A DNA stretch of 53,194 nt, taken from assembly GCA_023437715.1 (NCBI GenBank), contig JAEZFK010000012.1, positions 1 to 53,194 of the forward strand. Direction: 5' to 3'. The stretch comes from Bacillota bacterium. GTDB taxonomy: Bacteria > Bacillota > Clostridia > Lachnospirales > Lachnospiraceae. The translations under genes and the position numbers were made by a program. Position 1 is the first letter of the stretch. Every line of letters starts with the position of its first letter. The notes below the pieces were generated by a model. It ran no database searches, was not told where the DNA came from, and saw only the letters and a program-made list of their open reading frames with translations. Shown here one piece after another: positions 8,435 through 16,639 of the stretch.

Positions 8435-8542
8435 GAATTTGACGCGTTTCCACAGGCCATAAGGAGGAAGGGGCAGAATTTTTCATCAGATTGCACAACT
8501 CCAATATCCGGTGTTATTCTGCCATATTATCTCGCCGAATGC

Positions 8543-9223
8543 TCAGATGGCATCCGGATATTCGTTGCAGAGCAGGCGGTAAGGCGGCTCGTCTTCCTCG
8601 ATCTCCGGGAAACGACCTGCGGGTAAGTAAAAACGGTTATCTCCTTTGTCATCGTTGCACATGGATACCTCTCCCAGCAAAACAGGACCTGTGCCCGGCT
8701 CCAGTTCAAAATCGTGGTACATATAGGGATAGATGGTAATGCTCTCCCCTGGGCAAAGCTTTATCTGGGTTCCGGCAGGCACCCGGTATTCCCGTCCGTC
8801 GCTGTGAATGGTCACGTCAGAGTCCGCAAACTGCCCGTCTGCGGCAGCGTTGTATACACGGATCAGCACATTTCCTCCTCCCCGGTTTATAATATCTTCC
8901 ATCTTATTCCAGTGAAAATGCATGGCGGCGGACTGGTTCTCTTTTATGTAGAGCAGCTTTTCCGCATAGGGCTTGGTGTACTTCTCCATATTGACATTGC
9001 CGTTGCGCAGGGTGATTAAGGAAAAGCCCACCTTATCAAAGTCGCCCATTCCGAAATCCGTAATATCCCAGCCCAGCATGTTATCTCTTATTTCATCGTA
9101 ATCATGACCTTTTTCCGCCCATTGTTCAGGAGTAAAGCTGCAAAAGGGCGGCAGGGCGAAGCTGCAGGCTGCTATCATCTGTTCCATTTCTTTTAATGCC
9201 TTATTAATTTCCGAACGTTTCAT
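8543..9223 (-). CDS. D-lyxose/D-mannose ketol-isomerase (cupin family)
   Basis: A 226-residue enzyme recognised as the D-lyxose isomerase family (EC 5.3.1.15), which interconverts D-lyxose with D-xylulose and often D-mannose with D-fructose using a divalent metal. The single cupin barrel carries the expected ligands H102, H104, E109 and H170. The opening (KRSEINKALKEM, then FALPPFCSFTPEQW) is typical. The start at 9223 uses the AAAGAGG just upstream, which is supplied by the end of a repeated hairpin element. It lies downstream of the aldolase and upstream of the sugar transporter, so it probably converts the imported aldose to the ketose that the kinase phosphorylates. Confidence 0.9.
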   Translation of the reverse strand: MKRSEINKALKEMEQMIAACSFALPPFCSFTPEQWAEKGHDYDEIRDNMLGWDITDFGMGDFDKVGFSLITLRNGNVNMEKYTKPYAEKLLYIKENQSAAMHFHWNKMEDIINRGGGNVLIRVYNAAADGQFADSDVTIHSDGREYRVPAGTQIKLCPGESITIYPYMYHDFELEPGTGPVLLGEVSMCNDDKGDNRFYLPAGRFPEIEEDEPPYRLLCNEYPDAI

Positions 9224-9226
9224 ATT

Positions 9227-9356
9227 TTCCTCTTTCCTGCCCATGCTTTTTGGGCATATAGGTATGCCCGCAGGGCGCTTCCTCTTTCCTGCCCATGCTT
9301 TTTGGGCAAAGCTCGCCCCGCTTTACCGGGCGTATAGGTATGCCCGCAGGGCGCTT
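9227..9356 (-). repeat. two copies of a dispersed hairpin repeat (R1, R2)
   Basis: R1 (9227-9279) and R2 (9279-9356) share both ends, TTCCTCTTTCCTGCCC.. and ..ATAGGTATGCCCGCAGGGCGC. R1 lacks about 25 internal bases present in R2. Each contains short GC-rich palindromes (TGCCC/GGGCA, GCCCG/CGGGC). Related copies lie at 32268-32343 and, partially, 40299-40327. They fill the gap between the aldolase and isomerase genes. Confidence 0.85.
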
Positions 9357-9394
9357 CCTTCTGTGCATATCTCTCAGCAAAAGAAAACGACGTT

Positions 9395-10249
9395 TTATTC
9401 CAGATTAGAAAATACCTTTATGGTATGAAGCACATCCTCTTTCATGGCCTCAATTCCCCACAAGGTAACGTCATGGAAGAATATGTATTCTCCCGTCTCC
9501 ATGGCCTTTTCTTTCACGTGCATGCCGCCTGCCTTGGCTAAATATGTATAGTAGTTGATTTTGCGGACGCCTCTTTCAATGCATTTCCGGAAATCCCCGT
9601 CACTGACGCCGGAACCTCCGTGCATGACGATAGGCAGGCCGATCCGGGTGTGTATCTCATGGATGCGCTCAAAATCCAGGTTGGGCTCCGTAAGGTATAA
9701 GCCGTGTACGGTGCCGAAAGAGCAGGCGAGGGCGTCAATTCCTGTAGCCTGTACGAATTTCTCCGCCTGCTCCGGATCGGTGTAGCAGCTTTCTGCAGCT
9801 TCCCCTTCCTCGCTGACACTTAAGAATTCCTGTCTGCCCATGGCCCCGATCTCCGCTTCTACGCTGGCTCCGTATGCAGCAGCCATTTCCACCGCAATTT
9901 TAGTATTGGCCACATTCTCTTCAAAGGAAAGAACAGAGCCGTCATACATGATGGAGGTAAAGCCCATATCAAGGGCCTGCTGCAGAATTTTAAGGTCATC
10001 ACCGTGATCCAGGTGGACAGCTACGGGAACAGTGGACTTTTCCGCCATCATGATCATGATGGGGCCTATGGTGGACAGGGGAATAATGGACCCATGGACC
10101 GGAGCAAATTGCAGAATCACCGGCTGGTTTAATTCTTCGGCAGCACCCAATACTGCCTGGATTCCTTCCAGAGAAGTGATGTTGAATGCTCCTATGGCTA
10201 TGTTTTTTGCGTCTGCCAGCTCAAGGATGGCTTTCATTGAAATTAACAT
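9395..10249 (-). CDS. class II ketose-bisphosphate aldolase (GatY/KbaY/Fba-like)
   Basis: A 284-residue zinc-dependent TIM-barrel aldolase that splits a phosphorylated ketose into dihydroxyacetone phosphate and an aldehyde. Visible residues are H79, catalytic D81 and H82 (in AVHLDHGDD), H182 (GTVHGLY) and H210 (VMHGGSG), plus the phosphate-binding NYYTYLAKAG stretch. RBS AGGAGG precedes the ATG. It follows the PfkB kinase by about 60 bases. Length and motifs fit tagatose- or fructose-bisphosphate aldolases, but a ketose-1-phosphate substrate is equally possible here. Confidence 0.91.
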   Translation of the reverse strand: MLISMKAILELADAKNIAIGAFNITSLEGIQAVLGAAEELNQPVILQFAPVHGSIIPLSTIGPIMIMMAEKSTVPVAVHLDHGDDLKILQQALDMGFTSIMYDGSVLSFEENVANTKIAVEMAAAYGASVEAEIGAMGRQEFLSVSEEGEAAESCYTDPEQAEKFVQATGIDALACSFGTVHGLYLTEPNLDFERIHEIHTRIGLPIVMHGGSGVSDGDFRKCIERGVRKINYYTYLAKAGGMHVKEKAMETGEYIFFHDVTLWGIEAMKEDVLHTIKVFSNLE

Positions 10250-10310
10250 GTTGGTTTCCTCCTGGTTTTATAATTTTTATGATTTTAATCTCATTGCTTT
10301 CATTTTATTG

Positions 10311-11447
10311 CTACGGACGTATTATCTTCTGCTGCTCCCACCCATTTTGTATCTTCTCCCTAAGCTTCTCAAAGGGCAGAAGTCCGCTGACCGCATCGTA
10401 AGCCGTCACGCATGAGGCTCCGGTTGCCGCTGCAAGCTCTGCGCATTCCACAGGCCCAGCGCCTTCCAGCATGGCTTTTATAAAGGCCGCAATGCTGGTA
10501 TCCCCCGCCCCTGTAGCCGAGAGAATACGGTCTGGTACAAAGCTGTTCTGAAAATGGGAAATGCCGCTCCAGCCTTTCATAAGCGGCAGGGCTTTCGTAA
10601 ATACGTGTTCCGGCGCCGTTTTTAAGTACATTCCGGCTGCCCCGCACTTCAGCAGCACGGCCCTTGTCCCCAGATCCAGCGCCTGATCCGCCAGTGCTTC
10701 CACATCCTCACTTAAGGAAAGGATGGATACGATATCATCTGCCCCCGCCTTTTCCTGCCACTTGTCATAGAGCTTCCGGTCCAGCATATAGCCCAGCTCT
10801 TCAATGCTCGGCACAAAGAAATCCACATAGGGCAGAACGGAAGCCAGAATACGCTTCCAGTTGCAGCCTGCCGCCTCGGAATCAGGGTCCACTGCTGTCA
10901 GATCCAGAGAGGTAGTAAGTCCTAAGTCCTTTACGCGCTGGAATAATTCCACCAGCTCTTCTCCGTCATTCTGGTAAAATCTTCTCATTAATGTGGGATA
11001 TCCGAAATGGAAATGGGCGGCCCCTGCCAGTTCTCCGAAATCCACATCCTCGCAGCAAAAGGTATCGTTGCATCCCGGATCATGAAGAAAGAACCGGTCA
11101 AGGCCCTTGGGCGCCACAACCACCGTATAGGAAGTGGCCTCTCCTTTCACCTTCGGTATGCTGCTTTCACATCCGCTCTGCCTGATTCTTTCTTTCAGTA
11201 TCCGGCCGAACTCATCCTCCCCCACCTTTGCCATCAAAAGTACGTCCCCTCCCAGAGCATGAAGCCCCAGGCCTGTATTGGAAACGGCTCCGCCTGTGGA
11301 TATCTGCGCATTTCCCACCCGCACCAGCTTTCCCGGACGAAACAGTTCCAGAATCTTCTGCCCTCCGCTGTTCTGGAAAACCGGCGTGATGTCCAGGGAA
11401 ATATGTCCCGCTACCACTACCTTCTTATTCCTTTCCCAACCATTCAT
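10311..11447 (-). CDS. PfkB-family carbohydrate kinase
   Basis: A 378-residue ribokinase-fold sugar kinase. The N-terminal part has VAGHISLDITP and the GGAVSNTG substrate loop. The C-terminal part has the PfkB signature ATGAGDTSIAAF with the catalytic Asp of GAGD. The ATG at 11447 has GGGGGAG upstream, and the longer open frame reaches into the promoter and operator. It is the first gene of the kinase-aldolase-isomerase operon. Its substrate is not readable from sequence; a ketose produced by the downstream isomerase is the natural candidate. Confidence 0.9.
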   Translation of the reverse strand: MNGWERNKKVVVAGHISLDITPVFQNSGGQKILELFRPGKLVRVGNAQISTGGAVSNTGLGLHALGGDVLLMAKVGEDEFGRILKERIRQSGCESSIPKVKGEATSYTVVVAPKGLDRFFLHDPGCNDTFCCEDVDFGELAGAAHFHFGYPTLMRRFYQNDGEELVELFQRVKDLGLTTSLDLTAVDPDSEAAGCNWKRILASVLPYVDFFVPSIEELGYMLDRKLYDKWQEKAGADDIVSILSLSEDVEALADQALDLGTRAVLLKCGAAGMYLKTAPEHVFTKALPLMKGWSGISHFQNSFVPDRILSATGAGDTSIAAFIKAMLEGAGPVECAELAAATGASCVTAYDAVSGLLPFEKLREKIQNGWEQQKIIRP

Positions 11448-11472
11448 GTCTGCTCCCCCTTTCTCTGTTTTT

Positions 11473-11500
11473 ATCATAACAAGCCGGGGGGAAAAGTCAA
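11473..11500 (-). promoter_or_regulatory. sigma-A promoter of the kinase-aldolase-isomerase operon
   Basis: On the minus strand TTGACT (11495-11500) and TATGAT (11473-11478) are 16 bases apart. The ATG lies about 25 bases downstream of the -10. Confidence 0.65.
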
Positions 11501-11537
11501 TATTTATTATGCACTTATTACCATTGTCACGGTTTAT

Positions 11538-11551
11538 ATGACATTTGTCAT
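11538..11551. promoter_or_regulatory. operator ATGACATTTGTCAT upstream of the carbohydrate kinase
   Basis: A six-base inverted repeat (ATGACA / TGTCAT) with a two-base centre. It differs from the operator at 8421-8434 by one base over the 16-base extended site. Its centre lies about 75-80 bases upstream of the predicted transcript start, a position more typical of an activator than of a repressor. Confidence 0.68.
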
Positions 11552-11578
11552 GTGCATACTGCACAATACATTTGTGAG

Positions 11579-11622
11579 AAAAAAAGACGAACTACCAGCT
11601 TTACGCCGGTAATCCGTCTTTT
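11579..11622 (-). terminator. rho-independent terminator of the zinc operon
   Basis: On the minus strand AAAAGACGGATTACCGGC pairs imperfectly with GCTGGTAGTTCGTCTTTT around a short loop, followed by a run of T. It begins about 13 bases past the stop of the DUF1980 gene. The plus strand also ends in a T-rich stretch, so it may work both ways. Confidence 0.85.
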
Positions 11623-11634
11623 GTTCTTACTGTA

Positions 11635-12540
11635 TTAATAATAACTTGGATATACATACTCCTGTTCCGGCTTTTGTGCCGCCTCTATCTTTTCTGCCTT
11701 TATGGCGGGATATCCGTCTACCACCTGGACCTTGCCTGTGACAGTGATCCAGTCATTTTCCTTAAATGAGAGGCTTCCATCATGGCTCACAATCAATCCC
11801 ATAGGCGACATATCTGCGGAGCAGCACCACATGGACAGGCGGACAAGAGCAAATTCATTCTCCTTGCGCTCTTCCAGATCCAGGAACACGAATCCCTTCA
11901 TAGTTATGGTATAGCCCTGGTATTTTTCTGCATTGTAGCCCAGCTCATTCATCCAGTCATAGTAATCTTCATCTGCAATGGTTATTGTCCGGGCCGCTTC
12001 ATCCAGCCCGTTTAAACTGTTGTCCGCAGATGCCTCCTCCTGGGACTGCTGTCCTCCGCTTCCATCCACAGAATCATCCGGAGCTTCCAGACTTCCATCG
12101 GCAGACGTATCCGGCTTTTCCAGGCTTCCATCCCAGCCGTACTCCTCATAGGAATCCGCAGCCTGGGTATCTTCAGAGGGAACCGCAGTCTGGGCACTTC
12201 CGGAGGGAGCCAGGGGAATATTGGCGCTTGAATAGTTTTTAATCATGGAACCGGCAGCCGGAGGCGCCGGAGGAACTGCAAGTATCAGAATGGGAACGAT
12301 CAGAACCAGGCAGTGATGAAGCCGGCTTTTATATTTGGGCTGAAACAGCTTTTTCCCATTCATGGCCGCCCATAATATCATCAGTCCCGAAAGGCCGTAA
12401 AGGTAGGGCTTCATGCGGGGTGTCACATAACTTAAATACGCTCCGGTATAGGTAAGCCGAAACAGCAGGATGCCGAAGATCAGATAGCAGGCGCATTCCA
12501 CCAAAGCCTCAGGATTAATTCCTTTTCCTCTTAATCTCAT
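11635..12540 (-). CDS. TIGR03943/DUF1980 family membrane protein (YcgQ-like)
   Basis: A 301-residue protein with three hydrophobic segments in residues 12-95, a low-complexity acidic Ser/Asp/Gly linker (about 110-180, including two DGSLE repeats), then a C-terminal domain at about 185-295 with the family motif RLSMWCCSAD (C239, C240). Members usually sit next to a UPF0718 permease, as here, and the start overlaps that gene as ATGA. The biochemical role of the family is not established. Being the last gene of a zur-znu operon points to metal handling, and the paired cysteines may bind metal. Confidence 0.85.
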   Translation of the reverse strand: MRLRGKGINPEALVECACYLIFGILLFRLTYTGAYLSYVTPRMKPYLYGLSGLMILWAAMNGKKLFQPKYKSRLHHCLVLIVPILILAVPPAPPAAGSMIKNYSSANIPLAPSGSAQTAVPSEDTQAADSYEEYGWDGSLEKPDTSADGSLEAPDDSVDGSGGQQSQEEASADNSLNGLDEAARTITIADEDYYDWMNELGYNAEKYQGYTITMKGFVFLDLEERKENEFALVRLSMWCCSADMSPMGLIVSHDGSLSFKENDWITVTGKVQVVDGYPAIKAEKIEAAQKPEQEYVYPSYY

Positions 12541-14102
12541 ATCCGAATCCCTCCGCTTCCAAGCCCAGCGAACACCAGAACCACCCCAAAGCAGATGATC
12601 CCTGTGGTCACCAGCAGCCTGATTATAAACTTTTTACGGAAGCCGCTAAGGAGCATGCTCACGTTTTTAATGTCCATCATAGGGCCGAATACCAGGAAGC
12701 CCAGGAGGGCTCCAACCGGGAAAATACCTGCCATGCTCCTTGCCACAACCGCGTCAGAGGAGGAGCACAGGGACAAGACAAATGCCATCCCCATCATGAG
12801 AAGGACGGAAGCCGTCAGGGATATGCCGCCTCCTCTTTGCAGCATGGCAGGCATTATGTTCTGAAATACGGTGGAAACAAAAATTCCGATTAAAAGGTAT
12901 TTTCCCACCATGAAAAATTCATTCTGGGCATGACGGATGAACATTAAAAATCTGGAAGACCCGTCTGAAACCTCCGACCCGTTCCAAAGACCATCCTGCT
13001 TTACCGTCCGCCGGACTTCATCCGTTAAAAGAACCGGCTCCGGCGGAAAGACCAGATAAGTAAGGCCCGAAAGGACCGCACAGACAATGCCCAGCCCGCA
13101 TCTGGCTGCAACCAGCTTTAGGTTCCCGTTAAAGGCATACCAGGTGGAAAGGATTACCACCGGATTGATAACCGGGGACACCAGCATGAAAGTAACCGCG
13201 GCCGATATGGGCACTCCCTTTTTTACCAGACTCTTAAATACGGGAATGGAGGCGCAGTCGCAAACCGGAAGACAAAAGCCCGCTGCAATGGCAAAAAGCT
13301 GGCCTGCCGCCGTCTTCCTCGGAAATTTCCTCTGGATCCATTCCGGCTGCACATATACCTGAATGGCAGAGGACAAAAGAACCCCGATTGCCAGAAAGGG
13401 GACTGCCTGGAGAAAAACGCCTAAAAACACAGTGAGAAAGGCATCAAGGGAGAAGCCCTGCCAGAACAGAACCGGCTTTGCCGTCAGATAGACGATTGCC
13501 ATAGCCGCAACAAACAAAAACCATAGCTGAAGCTTTATGTCATAGCGGAACAGCTTTTTTGAAAAACGTTCCCACTTCCCGCTGGTAAAAACCTGAATAT
13601 CCGGGTTAATACCCAAAAGCGTCCTGGCATCCCCTTTCACATGCCCCGAACCTTCCGTCCGGAGCCAGGCGCAGTCACTGGCCCCGATCTGGGACATGGA
13701 AATAGCGCCTGCATCGGCAATGCGGCCGCGCAATTTCTCTTCATCCGCCGTATAGATAACCTTTTCTATGCTTAAAACCGGTTTCGCGGAAAACTGGAGC
13801 AGCATTTCTTCCAGCTTATGAAAATGCTCCATTCCGTTCCACTCGATCATGACTAAGTCCACCGGACGTTCCTTTAAGCAGTCGCAAATAGATGCAGCGA
13901 TTTCAAAAGGCTCCGCCTCCAGCTGTTCCTTTGTATAGTGAAGCTTTTTCACCTGTTCGTTTTCTATCAGGGGTATGTCTCCGTTTTCGAACTGTATGGC
14001 CAGAATATCCTGGTCCTCCAGCACTTCCTGGATCAGCCGGTTCATTAGTGTGGTCTTTCCGGAATCCAGAAAGCCGGTTATAACCCATGCAGGAATGACC
14101 AT
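12537..14102 (-). CDS. fusion of a COG0523-like P-loop domain with a UPF0718/DUF318 permease
   Basis: A 521-residue two-part protein. Residues 1 to about 175 look like a CobW/COG0523 P-loop domain: Walker A GFLDSGKT at 10-17, and an EWNG where relatives have EPSG. The CxCC metal motif is replaced by CDC (C73, C75), and no NKxD is visible. From about residue 190 there are roughly eight membrane segments with the conserved UPF0718 motif LPVCDCASIPVFKSL (C281, C283). The TTG of the longer frame is part of the AAGGAG site for the ATG at 14102. The gene begins one base after the CxCC GTPase stop. I infer a membrane metal transporter with a built-in metallochaperone-like domain. Confidence 0.85.
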   Translation of the reverse strand: MVIPAWVITGFLDSGKTTLMNRLIQEVLEDQDILAIQFENGDIPLIENEQVKKLHYTKEQLEAEPFEIAASICDCLKERPVDLVMIEWNGMEHFHKLEEMLLQFSAKPVLSIEKVIYTADEEKLRGRIADAGAISMSQIGASDCAWLRTEGSGHVKGDARTLLGINPDIQVFTSGKWERFSKKLFRYDIKLQLWFLFVAAMAIVYLTAKPVLFWQGFSLDAFLTVFLGVFLQAVPFLAIGVLLSSAIQVYVQPEWIQRKFPRKTAAGQLFAIAAGFCLPVCDCASIPVFKSLVKKGVPISAAVTFMLVSPVINPVVILSTWYAFNGNLKLVAARCGLGIVCAVLSGLTYLVFPPEPVLLTDEVRRTVKQDGLWNGSEVSDGSSRFLMFIRHAQNEFFMVGKYLLIGIFVSTVFQNIMPAMLQRGGGISLTASVLLMMGMAFVLSLCSSSDAVVARSMAGIFPVGALLGFLVFGPMMDIKNVSMLLSGFRKKFIIRLLVTTGIICFGVVLVFAGLGSGGIRI

Positions 14103-14103
14103 A

Positions 14104-15075
14104 CTATAATTCTCCTTCAAACAATCTTTTTATTTGCTGCTCTTTCAGTCCTGTGCCGATGAAGCAGACGCTGCTTCCCTCTGCACTGCAGGGCTGGATT
14201 TTCAATATCCCCGGTATGTAGTGGAATAAAAGCCCGCCCTGGGGGCCTTTGACAATTCCCTTTCCTCTCAGGATCATGCCGTCGGAATACTCCAGCACCC
14301 TGGTGATTTTCTGGTTTAACTGCTCCTTTGACAGACAGGTATTGCAGTCTAAGGTGACCGTAGTGAAAATCTCTCTGGCGAAATGGAGATGGAAATACCC
14401 CTTTTTCTCCCCTTTACCTCCGCCCCTCATCATGGGGTGTAGCCTGGAGTTTCCGGCCGGTTCTGTTTCATTTTCCAGCATCTGCGCCTTTAAAACTCTC
14501 TGCCCGGACAGGAACACCGAAGCAGGTATGCTGTCCCAGAAATCCGCCTCAATTCTGGCTTCCTGGTTTAAATTCCTTATCTTCTCTACGGTTTTTTCTA
14601 TATGTCCGGCATCGCTGGTTTGGTGGCTTAAAAGAATTAAGTCCGCATACTGAATCTGGTCCCTGAAAAATTCTCCGTAATTTTCCCTGTATTTGTCAAA
14701 CCTTCCCTCATCCACCACGGCAATACAGCGAGCCAGCCGGACCATGTCTTTCTGTCTTAAACAGGATTTCATGATATCTGAAAGCTTTCCCACGCCGGAG
14801 GGTTCCACCAGAATTGCATCCGGCTCATACTCCTTTACGATCCGGCTGACCGCCTTTTCAAAATCCCCTGTCATGCTGCAGCAGATACAGCCTGCGGTCA
14901 GGCTGGTGACCGTCAGCTGGCACTCCTTAAGCAGGCTGGCGTCGATGCCGGCTTCTCCGAAATCATTTTCAATTACAACGACTTTCTGATCCTGAAAAAC
15001 AGTTTTGACCATCGTCTGAATGAGGGTGGTCTTACCGGCTCCCAGAAAGCCGGATATAATATAAATATCTGTCAT
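14104..15075 (-). CDS. COG0523 (CobW/ZigA-type) GTPase, putative zinc metallochaperone
   Basis: A 323-residue G3E-family P-loop GTPase. It has Walker A GFLGAGKT (9-16), the metal-binding motif GCICCS (C63, C65, C66), EPSGVGK, and a C-terminal CobW_C domain at about 225-320. The usual NKxD guanine motif reads SHQTSD, which is unusual. RBS AAGGAGCGAGG lies 23 bases after znuB. Proteins of this family placed in Zur-controlled operons are thought to allocate zinc under scarcity. That role is inferred here from the neighbours. Confidence 0.9.
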   Translation of the reverse strand: MTDIYIISGFLGAGKTTLIQTMVKTVFQDQKVVVIENDFGEAGIDASLLKECQLTVTSLTAGCICCSMTGDFEKAVSRIVKEYEPDAILVEPSGVGKLSDIMKSCLRQKDMVRLARCIAVVDEGRFDKYRENYGEFFRDQIQYADLILLSHQTSDAGHIEKTVEKIRNLNQEARIEADFWDSIPASVFLSGQRVLKAQMLENETEPAGNSRLHPMMRGGGKGEKKGYFHLHFAREIFTTVTLDCNTCLSKEQLNQKITRVLEYSDGMILRGKGIVKGPQGGLLFHYIPGILKIQPCSAEGSSVCFIGTGLKEQQIKRLFEGEL

Positions 15076-15098
15076 TATTCCTCGCTCCTTATGGCGTT

Positions 15099-15905
15099 CT
15101 AGCCCTTTGCCCCAAACAGCCTCTTTCCCACAAAAATCAAAAGAAGGAAAATAACCCCCACCAGGACAATGGTTCCTCCTGGTTTTAATCCAAGATAATA
15201 AGCGGCAAACAGCCCCGCTATCATAAATATCACATCAAAGCAAACGGCATAGACGACCGTCTGCCTATAATTTCTCCCAAACTGCATGGCGCAGGCAACC
15301 GGTATCACCATCATGGAAGATACAATCAGTGCCCCTACGGTCCTGGCTGCAATGGAAACCGTAACAGCCGTCAGTATGGTAAAAATAAAATTCACCCTTT
15401 TTACAGGAACTCCTGCCAGTCTGGCGCTCCGCTCATCAAGGGCGATATAAAACAGTTCTTTATAAAGAAGCAGAAACAGTAGAAGGACCGTAAGGGATAT
15501 TCCTATAACCAGATACATTTCCACATCGCTGATGGCCACAATACTTCCGAAAAGGAAGCTGTTGAAATTTGCGGAATTCTTCACAAATCCCGACAGAACT
15601 CCGGCCAGGCCAATGCCTGCGGACATCATAATGGCGATGGACATCTCCGAATAGCGTGGCAGCTTTCTCCTGATTGCCTCAATTCCAAAGGCAGCTATGA
15701 TACAGGCAGCGGCGGCGCCTGCCACAGGATTGATTCCCATAATCAGACCGGCCGCCACTCCGGCCAGGGAGGTATGGGACAGGGCGTCTCCGATCATGGA
15801 CAGACGCTTCAGCACAATAACAACGCCGATGCAGGGAATTACCGTTGCCAGCAGAATGCCTACAAGAAATGCTTTCTGCATAAAGGCATAATTAAATATT
15901 TCCAT
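15099..15905 (-). CDS. znuB: zinc ABC transporter permease ZnuB/AdcB-like
   Basis: A 268-residue ABC-3 family metal permease with about eight hydrophobic segments. Conserved stretches include KRLSMIGDALSHTSLAGVA and ARTVGALIVSSMMVIPVACA. The longer open frame adds 32 residues read from inside znuC and is rejected: GGGGAGG lies before the ATG at 15905. The gene overlaps the end of znuC by 14 bases, so the two are co-translated. It carries zinc across the membrane with the ATPase and ZnuA; manganese cannot be excluded from sequence alone. Confidence 0.93.
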   Translation of the reverse strand: MEIFNYAFMQKAFLVGILLATVIPCIGVVIVLKRLSMIGDALSHTSLAGVAAGLIMGINPVAGAAAACIIAAFGIEAIRRKLPRYSEMSIAIMMSAGIGLAGVLSGFVKNSANFNSFLFGSIVAISDVEMYLVIGISLTVLLLFLLLYKELFYIALDERSARLAGVPVKRVNFIFTILTAVTVSIAARTVGALIVSSMMVIPVACAMQFGRNYRQTVVYAVCFDVIFMIAGLFAAYYLGLKPGGTIVLVGVIFLLLIFVGKRLFGAKG

Positions 15906-16599
15906 TGTCAGCCTCCCCATTATCGTTTGAAATCCGCTCCATGACTCCCTCGTCCAGCCGCCAGATATCGTCCGCAAGGCCCGGCAGCCGCTTTCTGTCA
16001 TGGGTGACCATGAAAACCGTTACCCCGTCTTCGCGATTGAAGGTCTGGATCAGACGGTAGAACTCCTCTGTATTTTTCTCATCCACGCCTGAGGTCGGTT
16101 CATCCAGGATTAAAAGCCTGGGCCTGTTGACCAATGCCCGGGCGAGAAGCACCCGCTGCTGCTGGCCTCCCGACAGCTTTCCGATGAGACGTTTCCGGTA
16201 TGGTTCCATCCCTACCTGATGGAGAGCTTTCAGCACCTGCTCCTTTTCCCGTTTTCCGGCTAACCGGAATTTACCGATCTGGGCGTATAGGTTTGCCTGG
16301 ACAATTTCTTCCACAGAAGCCGGAAAATCCTTATAGGAGGCCATTCCGTTCTGAGGGACATAGCCTACCTCTTTCCAGTTGTTAAACTGCCTGACGTCCT
16401 TCCCCAGAAGCGTTACGCTTCCGTTCTCTCCCGTTAAGGGGAGTTCTCCCAGCAGCATTTTTATAAGCGTGCTTTTTCCCGCTCCATTGGCCCCGATGAG
16501 GGCGGCAAACCGCCCTTGGGGAACGGAAAGATTCACACGCTCAAAAACCGGTGTGCTTCCATAGGAAAAGTTTAAATCCTTTACTTCAATCGCATTCAC
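15892..16599 (-). CDS. znuC: zinc ABC transporter ATPase ZnuC/AdcC-like
   Basis: A 235-residue ABC ATPase with Walker A GANGAGKST (residues about 36-44), Q-loop, signature LSGGQQQR and Walker B LLILDEPTSGVD. The start codon is GTG at 16599 with AGGAGT nine bases upstream; no in-frame ATG fits better. It lies between znuA (40 bases upstream) and znuB (overlapping) and energises zinc import. Confidence 0.94.
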   Translation of the reverse strand: MNAIEVKDLNFSYGSTPVFERVNLSVPQGRFAALIGANGAGKSTLIKMLLGELPLTGENGSVTLLGKDVRQFNNWKEVGYVPQNGMASYKDFPASVEEIVQANLYAQIGKFRLAGKREKEQVLKALHQVGMEPYRKRLIGKLSGGQQQRVLLARALVNRPRLLILDEPTSGVDEKNTEEFYRLIQTFNREDGVTVFMVTHDRKRLPGLADDIWRLDEGVMERISNDNGEADNGNI

Positions 16600-16639
16600 T
16601 AGCCTTACTCCTGTCTCTTTTTATTCTCACGGGAGCATT

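Noticed and set aside
8472..8523. Eight-base inverted repeat GGCAGAAT/ATTCTGCC after the isomerase gene as a terminator
   Set aside because: The loop is long (36 bases) and no T run follows, so termination is not supported.
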